From Balneolaceae bacterium (GTDB lineage: Bacteria > Bacteroidota > Rhodothermia > Balneolales > Balneolaceae): a stretch of DNA of 64,000 nt. The notes beneath the pieces are model-generated. The model had not been told where the DNA came from, searched no databases, and worked only from the letters and a program-made list of their open reading frames with translations. The translations under genes were made by a program, and so were the position numbers. The DNA is taken from assembly GCA_007694095.1 (NCBI GenBank), contig RECI01000127.1:40263-104262 (forward strand), in the 5' to 3' direction. Position 1 is the stretch's first letter, and every line of letters begins with the position of its first letter. Positions 48,339 through 57,490 of the stretch are shown in pieces.

Positions 48339-50810
48339 ATGCTTAAACAATTCATACTTCTTTTTTCATTTATCCTGATTTATTCAGGATTTTTACATCC
48401 AATCCAATCTCAAACCATCGAAGGTCAGGTAACAAATGCTGCCACAGACACACCGCTCGATGGTGCAACCATACTTGAAACTGGAACGACAAATGGCACG
48501 TTTACTGATGAAAACGGGCAATTTTCACTCACGCTTACTACGGATCGAAATGAAATTACCGTCAGTTTTGTGGGATTTCGACCGGTTCAGTATACTATCA
48601 CAAATCCGGATGAGTTCCTTGATATCCGGCTCGATGAGCAGATTTATTTATCAGGTGAAGTGTTTGTTAGTGCTCTCCGGGTAGATGACACCACTCCGAT
48701 TGCCTACACAAATATCAGCCGTGAGGAGATCGAAGCCCGAAATTTCGGCCAGGATATTCCCTTCCTGATCCAAACCTCACCTTCGGTGATTTCCACCTCC
48801 GATGCAGGTGCGGGTATCGGTTATACAGGAATACGGATTCGCGGGATTGACCCCGGCCGGATCAACGTAACCATCAACGGCATCCCCCTGAATGATGCTG
48901 AATCGCATGGGGTTTTCTGGGTGAATATGCCCGACCTGGCATCATCCACACAAAATATCCAGATACAGCGGGGAGTAGGCACCTCCACACACGGGGCGGG
49001 TGCATTCGGGGCTACGATGAACCTTCAGACCGCGATAATGAACCCCGAAGCATACGGCGAAATCAATACCGGGATTGGCTCTTATGGTACACAAAAAGCG
49101 AACGTACAGATTGGTTCCGGAATCCTGGATAACGGCTGGCAGATTGAAGGCCGTTTATCTAAAATCGATTCCGACGGATATATCGACCGGGCCAGTTCCG
49201 ACCTGCGCTCTTTTTACCTGTCGGGCTCACGTCACGGCAACCGCAGCCTGCTGAAGGCCGATATTTTCTCTGGCCAGGAAGTTACTTACCAGGCCTGGAA
49301 TGGTGTGCCCGAACCGATTTTAAACAATAATTCCGCTCAACTTGAGCATTACATTTCACAACTTTGGCTCGGCTCCGAAGATGCCGCTCACTGGCGGCAA
49401 AATATCGATAACCGGCGTTTCAATGAATTTTTGTACGAAAACCAGGTGGATAATTACCAGCAGGATCATTACCAGCTTCACTACTCCTACCGGGTCCGCG
49501 ACCACTGGCTGGCAAATGCATCCCTTCATTACACGCATGGACGTGGTTATTTTGAGCAGTTCCGCCGGAACGACCGCCTCAGTACATATAACATCAGCCC
49601 TGTTGTGATCGGAGATGAAACCATAGCACGTTCTGACCTGGTACGGCGTCGCTGGCTCGACAATCATTTCTATGGCGGAGTGTTCTCTACAGAAATCAAC
49701 CGTCCCGAGCAATGGAGTTTTACCCTTGGAGGAGGTTACAACGAATACGACGGCGACCATTTTGGCGAGGTTATCTGGGCACGTTTTGCCGGTGACAGTG
49801 ACCTGGGTGATCGTTATTACGACAATAACGGCTTTAAAACCGACTTCAACGTATACGGTAAACTGAATTACTACCTCAGTTCTGCAATCAACGCTTATGT
49901 GGATCTCCAGTACCGTACAGTGATGTACCGCTTTCTCGGCCTCAGAATTGATGGGGAAACAGGTGAAGTAAGCGATGTAGCCCAGCGCGATCGCATCAAC
50001 TTTTTTAATCCCAAAGCGGGCCTTGTCTACCGTTTTGCGGACGACCACCGCGCCTTTGCCTCCGTAAGTGTTGGCGGTAAAGAACCAACAAGGCGCGATT
50101 ATATTGAATCTACCGAAGAGAGCCGTCCAGACCCCGAAAGGATGTATGACCTCGAACTGGGTTACCACGGTTCATTGAGCCGGTTAGATGTTGGTGTAAA
50201 TCTTTACTATATGCTCTATCGCGACCAGTTGATCAACACCGGAGAAGTGAACGATGTGGGAAATATTGTCCGTGAAAACGTACCCGACAGTTACCGTGCA
50301 GGTATTGAACTCCAGCTTGGCGCTAGGCTGCTGCCCGAATTGCACTGGAGTGGAAATTTGACCCTCAGCCGAAATATCATCCGTGAGTATGTACGTTTCC
50401 TGGATGATTTTGACCAGGGAGGCCAGCAAGCGGAAACCTTCAGGAACGTAGACATTTCCTTCTCGCCATCCGTTATCGGCAACTCGATTCTTGCATTCCA
50501 TACCGGCCCGCTCCAGGCGGAATGGATTTCTCAGTATGTCTCCCGGCAATTCCTTGACAATACAGCGAATACCAGCCGGTCCATTGACCCGTACTGGGTA
50601 AATAACCTTAGGTTTGGCTACACAATTAAAGGATTTCCATACCTGAGGAATATCGTGGCTTCTGTTTTGGTAAATAATGTTCTGGGTGCAAAATATGTCT
50701 CAAACGGATACACTTTCGGATGGATTTCGGGCGAAGAAGAGCAGTTTTTCAATTATTATTATCCGCAGGCAGGGAGAAATTTTCTGCTGAACGTAAAATT
50801 GGGCTTTTAA
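48339..50810 (+). CDS. TonB-dependent receptor, TPP-riboswitch regulated (probable thiamine uptake)
   Basis: Outer-membrane receptor of 823 residues. The ATG at 48339 is set by an AGGAGG sequence 4 bases upstream. It has a signal peptide (about 1-25), a carboxypeptidase-regulatory-like domain (about 27-105), a plug with GIGYTGIRIRGIDPGRINV (about 160-180), and a 22-strand-type barrel ending in Phe. The TPP riboswitch in its leader points to import of thiamine or a thiamine precursor. No thi or pnu genes are adjacent, so inner-membrane transport is elsewhere. Confidence 0.93.
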   Translation: MLKQFILLFSFILIYSGFLHPIQSQTIEGQVTNAATDTPLDGATILETGTTNGTFTDENGQFSLTLTTDRNEITVSFVGFRPVQYTITNPDEFLDIRLDEQIYLSGEVFVSALRVDDTTPIAYTNISREEIEARNFGQDIPFLIQTSPSVISTSDAGAGIGYTGIRIRGIDPGRINVTINGIPLNDAESHGVFWVNMPDLASSTQNIQIQRGVGTSTHGAGAFGATMNLQTAIMNPEAYGEINTGIGSYGTQKANVQIGSGILDNGWQIEGRLSKIDSDGYIDRASSDLRSFYLSGSRHGNRSLLKADIFSGQEVTYQAWNGVPEPILNNNSAQLEHYISQLWLGSEDAAHWRQNIDNRRFNEFLYENQVDNYQQDHYQLHYSYRVRDHWLANASLHYTHGRGYFEQFRRNDRLSTYNISPVVIGDETIARSDLVRRRWLDNHFYGGVFSTEINRPEQWSFTLGGGYNEYDGDHFGEVIWARFAGDSDLGDRYYDNNGFKTDFNVYGKLNYYLSSAINAYVDLQYRTVMYRFLGLRIDGETGEVSDVAQRDRINFFNPKAGLVYRFADDHRAFASVSVGGKEPTRRDYIESTEESRPDPERMYDLELGYHGSLSRLDVGVNLYYMLYRDQLINTGEVNDVGNIVRENVPDSYRAGIELQLGARLLPELHWSGNLTLSRNIIREYVRFLDDFDQGGQQAETFRNVDISFSPSVIGNSILAFHTGPLQAEWISQYVSRQFLDNTANTSRSIDPYWVNNLRFGYTIKGFPYLRNIVASVLVNNVLGAKYVSNGYTFGWISGEEEQFFNYYYPQAGRNFLLNVKLGF

Positions 50811-51185
50811 TAAATTGCGGGTTATTTATAACACGATCTAACTCCACTACCTGTAAGAATACGGATTACTAACCTTGTCTGATCTATGCCGTCATTAGTA
50901 TAGTTCAGACAACGGTTATTTTTATATAATGAATGATGAATTATTTTAATTAATCTATTTCATTAATTGTGATAAACTTTCTATGTTCGGTAACAATGGA
51001 TCAACTTCGTAATTAATTAGGTATATACATAATAATTTCAATTACATTAGTCTTATTATTATCACACATTGATTGCTATTTTGTACCCACTTCTAAATTC
51101 ATTTTCAGCTTATCATCAGGCAGATAAATTATAGTTCATCTCTACCTGATTTTGTTGACGAAAAATACCAATTAACTGAACAACA

Positions 51186-53066
51186 ATGTGTGGGATAGCC
51201 GGATTCATCAATCATAATGGTAAAGAGGCAGATGGTGCGATCGTGAAACAAATGCTTCAGAGATTATACCATAGAGGTCCTGACCATCAGCAATCTTGGG
51301 TTTTCCAAAATATAGCGATGGGATACACTCGCCTGAAAATCCTTGATCTAACCGAGCAAGGTAATCAGCCTTTTGTAACTGAAGATGGTAAAGGTATCCT
51401 ATTCTATAATGGTGAAGTGTACAATTTCAGAGAATTACGAAAAGAACTCGAACACAAGGGGGGGCAATTCAAAAGTAAATGCGATACGGAAGTTGTCTTA
51501 TCTGCTTTAAAAATTTTGGGGCCGGTGACTGCTGTTCAGCTTTTTAATGGAATGTTCGCATTTGCTTATTATGATTTAAACAGGAAAGAACTCTGGCTTG
51601 GGCGAGATAGGACCGGTATAAAACCATTGTATTATACAAAAAGTAACGGTATTACCGCTTTTGCATCAGAAATAAAAGCACTTTTTGGCCATCCTGCTAT
51701 TCCAACCCGACCTGACCTCCATGCCCTGACCAGTTTTATTCTGGAAAAACGTCTCAATCGAATTACCCCATTCGATGATGTACAAGAAATAAAGCCCGGT
51801 ACCCTGGTGAGAATTCGAAATGAACATTTTGAAGAGATCGTTTATTTCGATTTATCACGAGACATAGATGTAAACAGAATTGTGGAGGGAGGGCTTATAA
51901 ATGGTGATTTTTTGCTAAATAACCTGGAAGAACTATTATCTGGATGTGTTGAGTCGCATTTACAAAGCGATGCGCCTCTTGCTTTTATGACAAGTGGGGG
52001 TGTTGACTCAAGCCTTATCACCGCAATAGCAAAAGATTACCGCCCAAATATTCAGGCTTATGTAGCAGATGTAAAAGGAGAAGAAGAAAATGAAGTAGGC
52101 AGGGCAAAAATTGCGTGCGAACATATTGGTGTAAACCTCAAAACTGTTCCAATAGATCTTGATGATTATTTACGGCTTTGGCCCAAGGTTATATATCATA
52201 ATGATGAACCGTTATATTTTCGCCAGTCTATCATGCACATGGCAGTCGCAGAAGCTGTAAAAAAAGATGGCTATAAGGTATTATTGTGCGGTGAAGGTGC
52301 AGATGAATTATTCGGAGGTTATTTTTGGTATGAAAAAGTCCATCGTACATGGTTGATGAGAGATAAACGTCTGGCATACCTTAAATACATTAAACCATAC
52401 CATGGCATTCTGAAAAAATTAACCTATTTAGAATCTCTTTTTAATTTCGACGCATTGTTAAACAATCCATTCTTTGACCCATTTTCAAAGGATTTTTTGG
52501 AGAATCGTAATATTGCAGCAATAGGGGGTGGTATAACCAAAATCAGACAAAAAGTAATCTTCAAAAAATTATCCGAAAAATTATCTAATGCCGATAGTGC
52601 ATTTATTGCACGCTCAATAGAGGATTTTGAATTACACCTGGGCACATCTATCAAGATGAATGATAAAATGAATATGGCTTTCTCTATCGAAAGCAGGGTG
52701 CCATTTCTGGATAACAGGCTGATTGATTTTGGAATACACCTCCCGGTTAAAGCAAAGTATGACAATGGAGTATTGAAATCATTGTTAAAAAAATCAGCCG
52801 AAAAAAAACTGCCACATACATTAATTCATCAAAAAAAGATCGGTTTTCATGTGAGTAAAGGTATGTACAATTTTTCAACTAATCTGCTGAATGGTGGCTG
52901 TATGGAACACTGGTTTAAATGGAGAGTCAATGAAAAGAAAAACATTCTTGCACAGATTGAGTCTGATAATTTTCTGAAATTTCAGCTCATGAGTGCCGAA
53001 TTATGGGGCAGAATCTTTTTTAACAATGAACAATCCGAAAATCTAACCGAAAAACTATATATGTAA
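51186..53066 (+). CDS. Glutamine-hydrolysing asparagine synthase family protein
   Basis: A 626-residue class II amidotransferase. Cys2 (MCGIAGF) is the glutaminase nucleophile, with YHRGPDH and FNGEVYNFREL in the N-terminal domain. The synthetase domain has the PP-loop SGGVDSS (about 270-276) and GEGADELFGGY. Members act in asparagine synthesis (asnB) or amidate sugars and peptides in surface-polymer clusters. This gene stands alone and is visibly more AT-rich than its neighbours, as is the 375-base gap before it, where I see no other gene. Confidence 0.88.
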   Translation: MCGIAGFINHNGKEADGAIVKQMLQRLYHRGPDHQQSWVFQNIAMGYTRLKILDLTEQGNQPFVTEDGKGILFYNGEVYNFRELRKELEHKGGQFKSKCDTEVVLSALKILGPVTAVQLFNGMFAFAYYDLNRKELWLGRDRTGIKPLYYTKSNGITAFASEIKALFGHPAIPTRPDLHALTSFILEKRLNRITPFDDVQEIKPGTLVRIRNEHFEEIVYFDLSRDIDVNRIVEGGLINGDFLLNNLEELLSGCVESHLQSDAPLAFMTSGGVDSSLITAIAKDYRPNIQAYVADVKGEEENEVGRAKIACEHIGVNLKTVPIDLDDYLRLWPKVIYHNDEPLYFRQSIMHMAVAEAVKKDGYKVLLCGEGADELFGGYFWYEKVHRTWLMRDKRLAYLKYIKPYHGILKKLTYLESLFNFDALLNNPFFDPFSKDFLENRNIAAIGGGITKIRQKVIFKKLSEKLSNADSAFIARSIEDFELHLGTSIKMNDKMNMAFSIESRVPFLDNRLIDFGIHLPVKAKYDNGVLKSLLKKSAEKKLPHTLIHQKKIGFHVSKGMYNFSTNLLNGGCMEHWFKWRVNEKKNILAQIESDNFLKFQLMSAELWGRIFFNNEQSENLTEKLYM

Positions 53067-53100
53067 TCATTTGCCGGGCGAATTTAGATAAATGTCCTTT

Positions 53101-53813
53101 TCAGTTCTCTTCGGAATATTTATCTTTTTTCACCCATTCTGTTATCGCAATTGAAGCAAGAAACAGCCCCAGGATGCCATAACCCCATATTCCCGCATAC
53201 TGCCAGAGCATGTAAAGGCTTGCTGAGCCAACAAGTAAAATCACACTGACCATCAGAAAATTCCATGTCACCCTGCTTCGCCCTTTTGGCCTGTGCTCTC
53301 CCATGATTTTTTTATTGTTAATCATCAAAAAGAAAGCGACGTAAGCAATGGGAAGCAACAGCAGAGTGATCACCGATGTTGGTATAGCGAGCCAGAAGTC
53401 GGCCTGTCCCCAGAAAAACGGCCCCAGAATTCCAACACCGGGGATCAGTATACCGACCCTGAACTGCCACCCATTGTAGGGTACTTTCATGATTTCGCAA
53501 ACCACAAAACCGCAAATTACCATCATCAATGTTACACTGGATATAGCCATCCCCAAAACACCGATCCCGAAAATGATGTTACCGAATAACCTGCCAAGTA
53601 AAGGTTCCAATGAAAACGCCAGATCAAACGCATCGCGGGTTATAAGCGTGGCGGCCATGACCAGATCTTCTTCTCCAAGGTTACCGGCCAGTATCGGTGC
53701 AAAACCATCGGCCGGCCGAAAAATAAGAGCCGGATTCGGAATAAAGCCTGCGAGCAGATCTTTCCATGCAATTGGGCTTCATCATCAAACTGGTCCCACT
53801 CATGTTTGGGCAT
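53101..53813 (-). pseudogene. NRAMP-like metal transporter, truncated and frameshifted
   Basis: The ATG at 53813 opens MPKHEWDQFDDEAQLHG; after about 17 codons the sense text moves to another frame (DLLAGFIPNPALIFRPADGFAPILAGNLGEE, written as pieces: GFIPNPALIF, GFAPILAGNL). It then joins a 185-residue open frame with five to six membrane helices (LFGNIIFGIGVLGMAISSV) that resembles the C-terminal half of NRAMP-type Mn2+/Fe2+ permeases. The expected helices 1-6 are missing. Both a frameshift near 53765-53780 and an internal deletion are inferred. It is the last gene of a decaying locus. Confidence 0.65.
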
Positions 53814-53908
53814 TTTATTTTATATGAGCTTTTTATGTTCCTATTCAGGTAATGGTGTGCCTTTTCATCTTAAAACCATGATGAACACTTGCACTATGAC
53901 AACCCTGC

Positions 53909-55201
53909 TCACTTGTCACCTGTAACCATTTTACTGTAGTGCATAACATCTTCAAAAATACCTGCACTTTTTTCATAAAAGTGTTCATCCAGCTGAAAAA
54001 CGCCTTGGCGTTCATTTGCCCATAAGGCATTGGGATAGGGATGAAAAGTTTTCATCCGGTTCCAGTTTTTGTAATTCTGATGACCATTATTTTCAAGGAG
54101 TCCCACGTCAAGACCAGGCAATGGGGCAAGCCTTGCAGCTACATTTTTATTCCATTCAATCAGGACCGGGTTTACTGTAAGATCGGCGCAAAAACAAGGC
54201 ACATTCTGTTCATACGCTTCTCGGGCCATTTTTAGAGTCATACTAAGTGTTTTTGCTGCCGCCTTGAGGGCAATTGCCCCATACCCCATTTTGATTCTTT
54301 CCTGAACATTCTTCGCAGTATGTGCACTTTCATCGGCTGCCACGAGAACACCCAGATTGCCTACGTCTTCCGTCATCTCTTCTGGAAAAGGTTCTTCAAC
54401 AACCAGAATCTGTTCAAATGCCCCAATTTTTTGTGCATAATCCAGTAGTTTCTGAAGCGTTTCCTTTTTTTCGTACCGCCCGTTGGCATCAAAATAGTAC
54501 GGCAGTTTCCCGTTTTTTGTATAGGAGACATCGACATCGCCTATCGATTTGTGGACTTGTTCAAGGCGTTCCATATCTCCGGCCAGCATCTCGCTTTGAG
54601 TGCCCGGTGAACCGAGTTTCAATTTGAGTATAAAATACCCCTGCCCGGAAACCAGCTCTACTACCTCCCGTATGGGCATAGCGTAGGATGAAATGGGGAC
54701 ACTGGCTACTTTTTTGTGCCGGTAAGAGAGCGAAGGGCGATACTCAGAAGGGATCATCCGATCAAAATTTTCAAGGCCGTGTTTACGGGCATAGAGTACC
54801 CATGCCGCATTGTCAGCAGGCACCAGGGCGTTAAGTACAAACGTTTTTTTTAAATTACTGATACCGGTAATATCACAGGCATACGAATACAGGTCATCAA
54901 AAATCCGGTCCATCAGATCGATTGGCGTGATAAAATCGGTATCACGTATCATCCTTAGGGCGCGTTCTGTAATGGCAAACATCAGTGCATTCCCACCCGG
55001 CTCTGAAGTGGATGTAAAAACCCGGCTGTCTGACCATAGCACATTCTGGCAGCCAAGTCCCAATCCACTGATACCATCAGAAGTCTCTAACTTGGCAGCT
55101 ACCTGCCAGATTTGATTCATATATCCACCTTTAAAACCAAATGGACGTACCAGGGGTTCTCTTTCAAAGTTACAGCTGCTCTTTTCTACCTTCAGTTTCA
55201 T
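53909..55201 (-). CDS. Enolase-superfamily (mandelate racemase/muconate-lactonizing type) enzyme
   Basis: A 430-residue protein with the two-domain enolase fold. All catalytic positions are visible: KLKLG with Lys193 and Lys195, metal ligands Asp238 (YFDANG), Glu269/270 (VVEEPF) and Asp290 (AADESAH), and Lys313 in ALKAAAK. The family abstracts a proton alpha to a carboxylate (racemase, dehydratase or lactonase). The substrate is unknown; neighbours suggest sugar-acid or polyol catabolism. The gene is intact while two neighbours are broken. Confidence 0.85.
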   Translation of the reverse strand: MKLKVEKSSCNFEREPLVRPFGFKGGYMNQIWQVAAKLETSDGISGLGLGCQNVLWSDSRVFTSTSEPGGNALMFAITERALRMIRDTDFITPIDLMDRIFDDLYSYACDITGISNLKKTFVLNALVPADNAAWVLYARKHGLENFDRMIPSEYRPSLSYRHKKVASVPISSYAMPIREVVELVSGQGYFILKLKLGSPGTQSEMLAGDMERLEQVHKSIGDVDVSYTKNGKLPYYFDANGRYEKKETLQKLLDYAQKIGAFEQILVVEEPFPEEMTEDVGNLGVLVAADESAHTAKNVQERIKMGYGAIALKAAAKTLSMTLKMAREAYEQNVPCFCADLTVNPVLIEWNKNVAARLAPLPGLDVGLLENNGHQNYKNWNRMKTFHPYPNALWANERQGVFQLDEHFYEKSAGIFEDVMHYSKMVTGDK

Positions 55202-55319
55202 TTCCTGTTATAAATTTGTTGTTTAAGCAATTGTGGTGTCATCTGTAAAATCGCAGGGGAGTCGTTCTATCGCTGACGCTAGACTATATTATCCAGTCAT
55301 TTACCAGGTATCATTCAGA

Positions 55320-56170
55320 CTATTCGTCTCTCACGCTATTTCTTAAACCCGATAATTCATCCCGCGTTAAAATTCCGTTATTTCTTTTTGAAACTTCGCG
55401 AACCAGCCGGATCAACCCGGGCGAAACCGGGCCGGCATTGTGTCCCCATGCCCCCCGAATATAGGTCAATATATCGGCAAGTTCACCGTCTTCAAGGGTG
55501 TTCATTGGTGGCATCACCAAATCACCCTTCAAACCGTTCAGTACAATCCGTACCAAAAGCTCTTCCTGCCCGGCCACCCATTCAGAATTCCTGAGGAGTG
55601 CCGCTGTATGAAGAAGTGACTCTTTTTGAGGCCCCTCATCCCACCATTTCCCGATCACTTTCGCTAGCGGCTCCGGCACATATTCAACATGTGGCCCCAG
55701 CTCCAAACCTTCTGCTGCACCCGTAAGCAGAGGCTCACGCATGGCGGGAGTTTTTGCCATTTCAAATAATTCCGCGAGTCTCCCAAGATTTTTTTTACTG
55801 ATATCTGCCGAGTAATTGTTAACCCAATCGGTATAATCACCTTTTCCTCCGGGCATACGATTTCGCGGATGATAGGCATATTCAATCCAGTTATCATAAG
55901 GATTTATCCTTGTAAATGAAGGAGTATCTCCCCGTTCTGCAGCAAGTCTTGCCGCGATTCGTCCGGCAAGGTGTTCTGTAAAAACAGGCTTTTCCCACAA
56001 GCCGTCATTTTGCAGCCAATTCATCACAGCATCCATGTCCTTGGTCATATTACCTTCAAGTGCCCACCAAATCAACAAAGGAATATGTTTATCATCAACA
56101 TCCTCATTATTCCCTGTCAGCCCGCTAAGAAGTTCGAGTGACTGATCAACCGGCAGCCGGGCTGCGGTTG
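55320..56170 (-). pseudogene. C-terminal part of dehydrogenase/cytochrome c gene
   Basis: The open frame reads from about 56170 (LPVDQSLELLSGLTG, then IPLLIWWALEG) to 55320. It resembles the C-terminal third of the large PQQ-dehydrogenase-like/HEAT/heme-binding proteins common in Planctomycetes (GDLVMPPMNTLEDGELADILTYIR, split here: MPPMNTL and ADILTYIRG are cytochrome-type). No CxxCH heme site is visible. The upstream part of the same gene lies at 56146-57348 in another frame, so this is a fragment. Confidence 0.65.
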
Positions 56171-57348
56171 GTTGTTATGACAAGAGAATCAGTATCGACA
56201 GTTCGGAACGTGGAACCATCGGAGATCAAACGGCTTGCCTGCACACGGTTGGTCATTGCCATGCCGGATATCAACCGACCTTCATACCCGGGCAGCCTTC
56301 CCTCCTCATAAACAGTAAATGTCATGGCAAATCGTGCCGGGTATCCCTGGTGTTCCATTTTGCGGAAATAGCCAAAAGAGTAAGGTTTTGTAAAAGGGCC
56401 GTGTTTCGGCCAGTTCTTTTCATACCGGCCGCCCTGAACCCAGTGAAATCCTCGGTTATCTCCCCCATTGTCTCCGGAAAATGCCCGACCAAGGCTGTCA
56501 AAGGATAATGTCCAGGGATTGCCCCCACCTTCTGAAAAAAGTTCAAAATCTTCATTTTCCGGGTGATATCGCCAGACTGCTTGGCCAAGAAATGAGATTC
56601 CCCGCACCTTAGCCGTACTCGTGCTGCCGTGCACACCATAAAGCCAGCCATCAGGTCCCCAGGTAAGGGAGTTTGCAAGTGAGTGCGTATCCTCAAGACC
56701 GAAACCTTCAAGCCGAACTTCGGGATCCCCATCGGGTAATCCGTCGCCATTCCGGTCGGGGTAAAATAGCAGGTAAGGAGGATTCATAACCCAAACACCG
56801 CCGCGACCGGTCAATACACTTGTTGTAATGTTGAGACCTGTAATCACATCTTTGTGGGAGTCAAATACACCGTCTCCATTTGTGTCCTCGAACACGGTAA
56901 TTTTATCAGCGCCCGGAACGTGATGCGGAGGCGGCATAGGAATTCCATCAAATTCGGCCCGCAGATACTGATCATAAAATTGGATGGTTACACCTGCCGG
57001 AAACGGATACTGCTGGTACTGCACAACCCAGAGCCGCCCGCGATCGTCAAAATGGATGTCGATGGGTTGACGAACCAGCGGTTCGGAAACAACCAGGTCC
57101 ACCGCAAAACCATCAATTGGCATAAAATCTTCAAGAGTCTCCTTTGGGCCGGATGCTGTCTCATCCTGCATCCAATTTCTGAGTTTTTCTCCACCAACTT
57201 CAGCATAGATTTGCACAAATTTTTCAACCTCAGGTGTAAACGGCCAGTGCTCTGGTGGAGATGATGAGGTACTGCAACCGGCAAAAAGTAATCCAATAAT
57301 AGTGACAGTTATGAACTTTTTTAACACGGAAGTCTTTGTAATTGTCAT
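56146..57348 (-). pseudogene. N-terminal part of membrane-bound dehydrogenase-like lipoprotein gene
   Basis: From the ATG at 57348 the product is a lipoprotein (TVTIIGLLFAGC) with a six-bladed-propeller, L-sorbosone-dehydrogenase-like domain (GFAVDLVVSEPLVRQPIDI, FDDRGRLWVVQY, LTWGPDGWLYGVHGS). It ends abruptly after DSLVITTNR with SPAAG and a stop. In relatives this point continues into further propeller and HEAT repeats; here it meets, out of frame, the text of the C-terminal part. About 300 residues appear deleted at about 56160. Confidence 0.7.
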
Positions 57349-57490
57349 CTGTGAATGATGTTTTTGAGCACGGATTATTTTGAAGGACAAGCCTATCCAA
57401 CGGCTTTTTCACGAACCCGGACCTGTTCAGGATCAATGTCGCTGAGCCAGTTTGATGGCACCGATAAGCTTACATACATGCGGTATATCA

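Noticed and set aside
49356..50168. 270-residue minus-strand ORF
   Set aside because: Antisense shadow of the TonB-dependent receptor barrel; no start context or motif.
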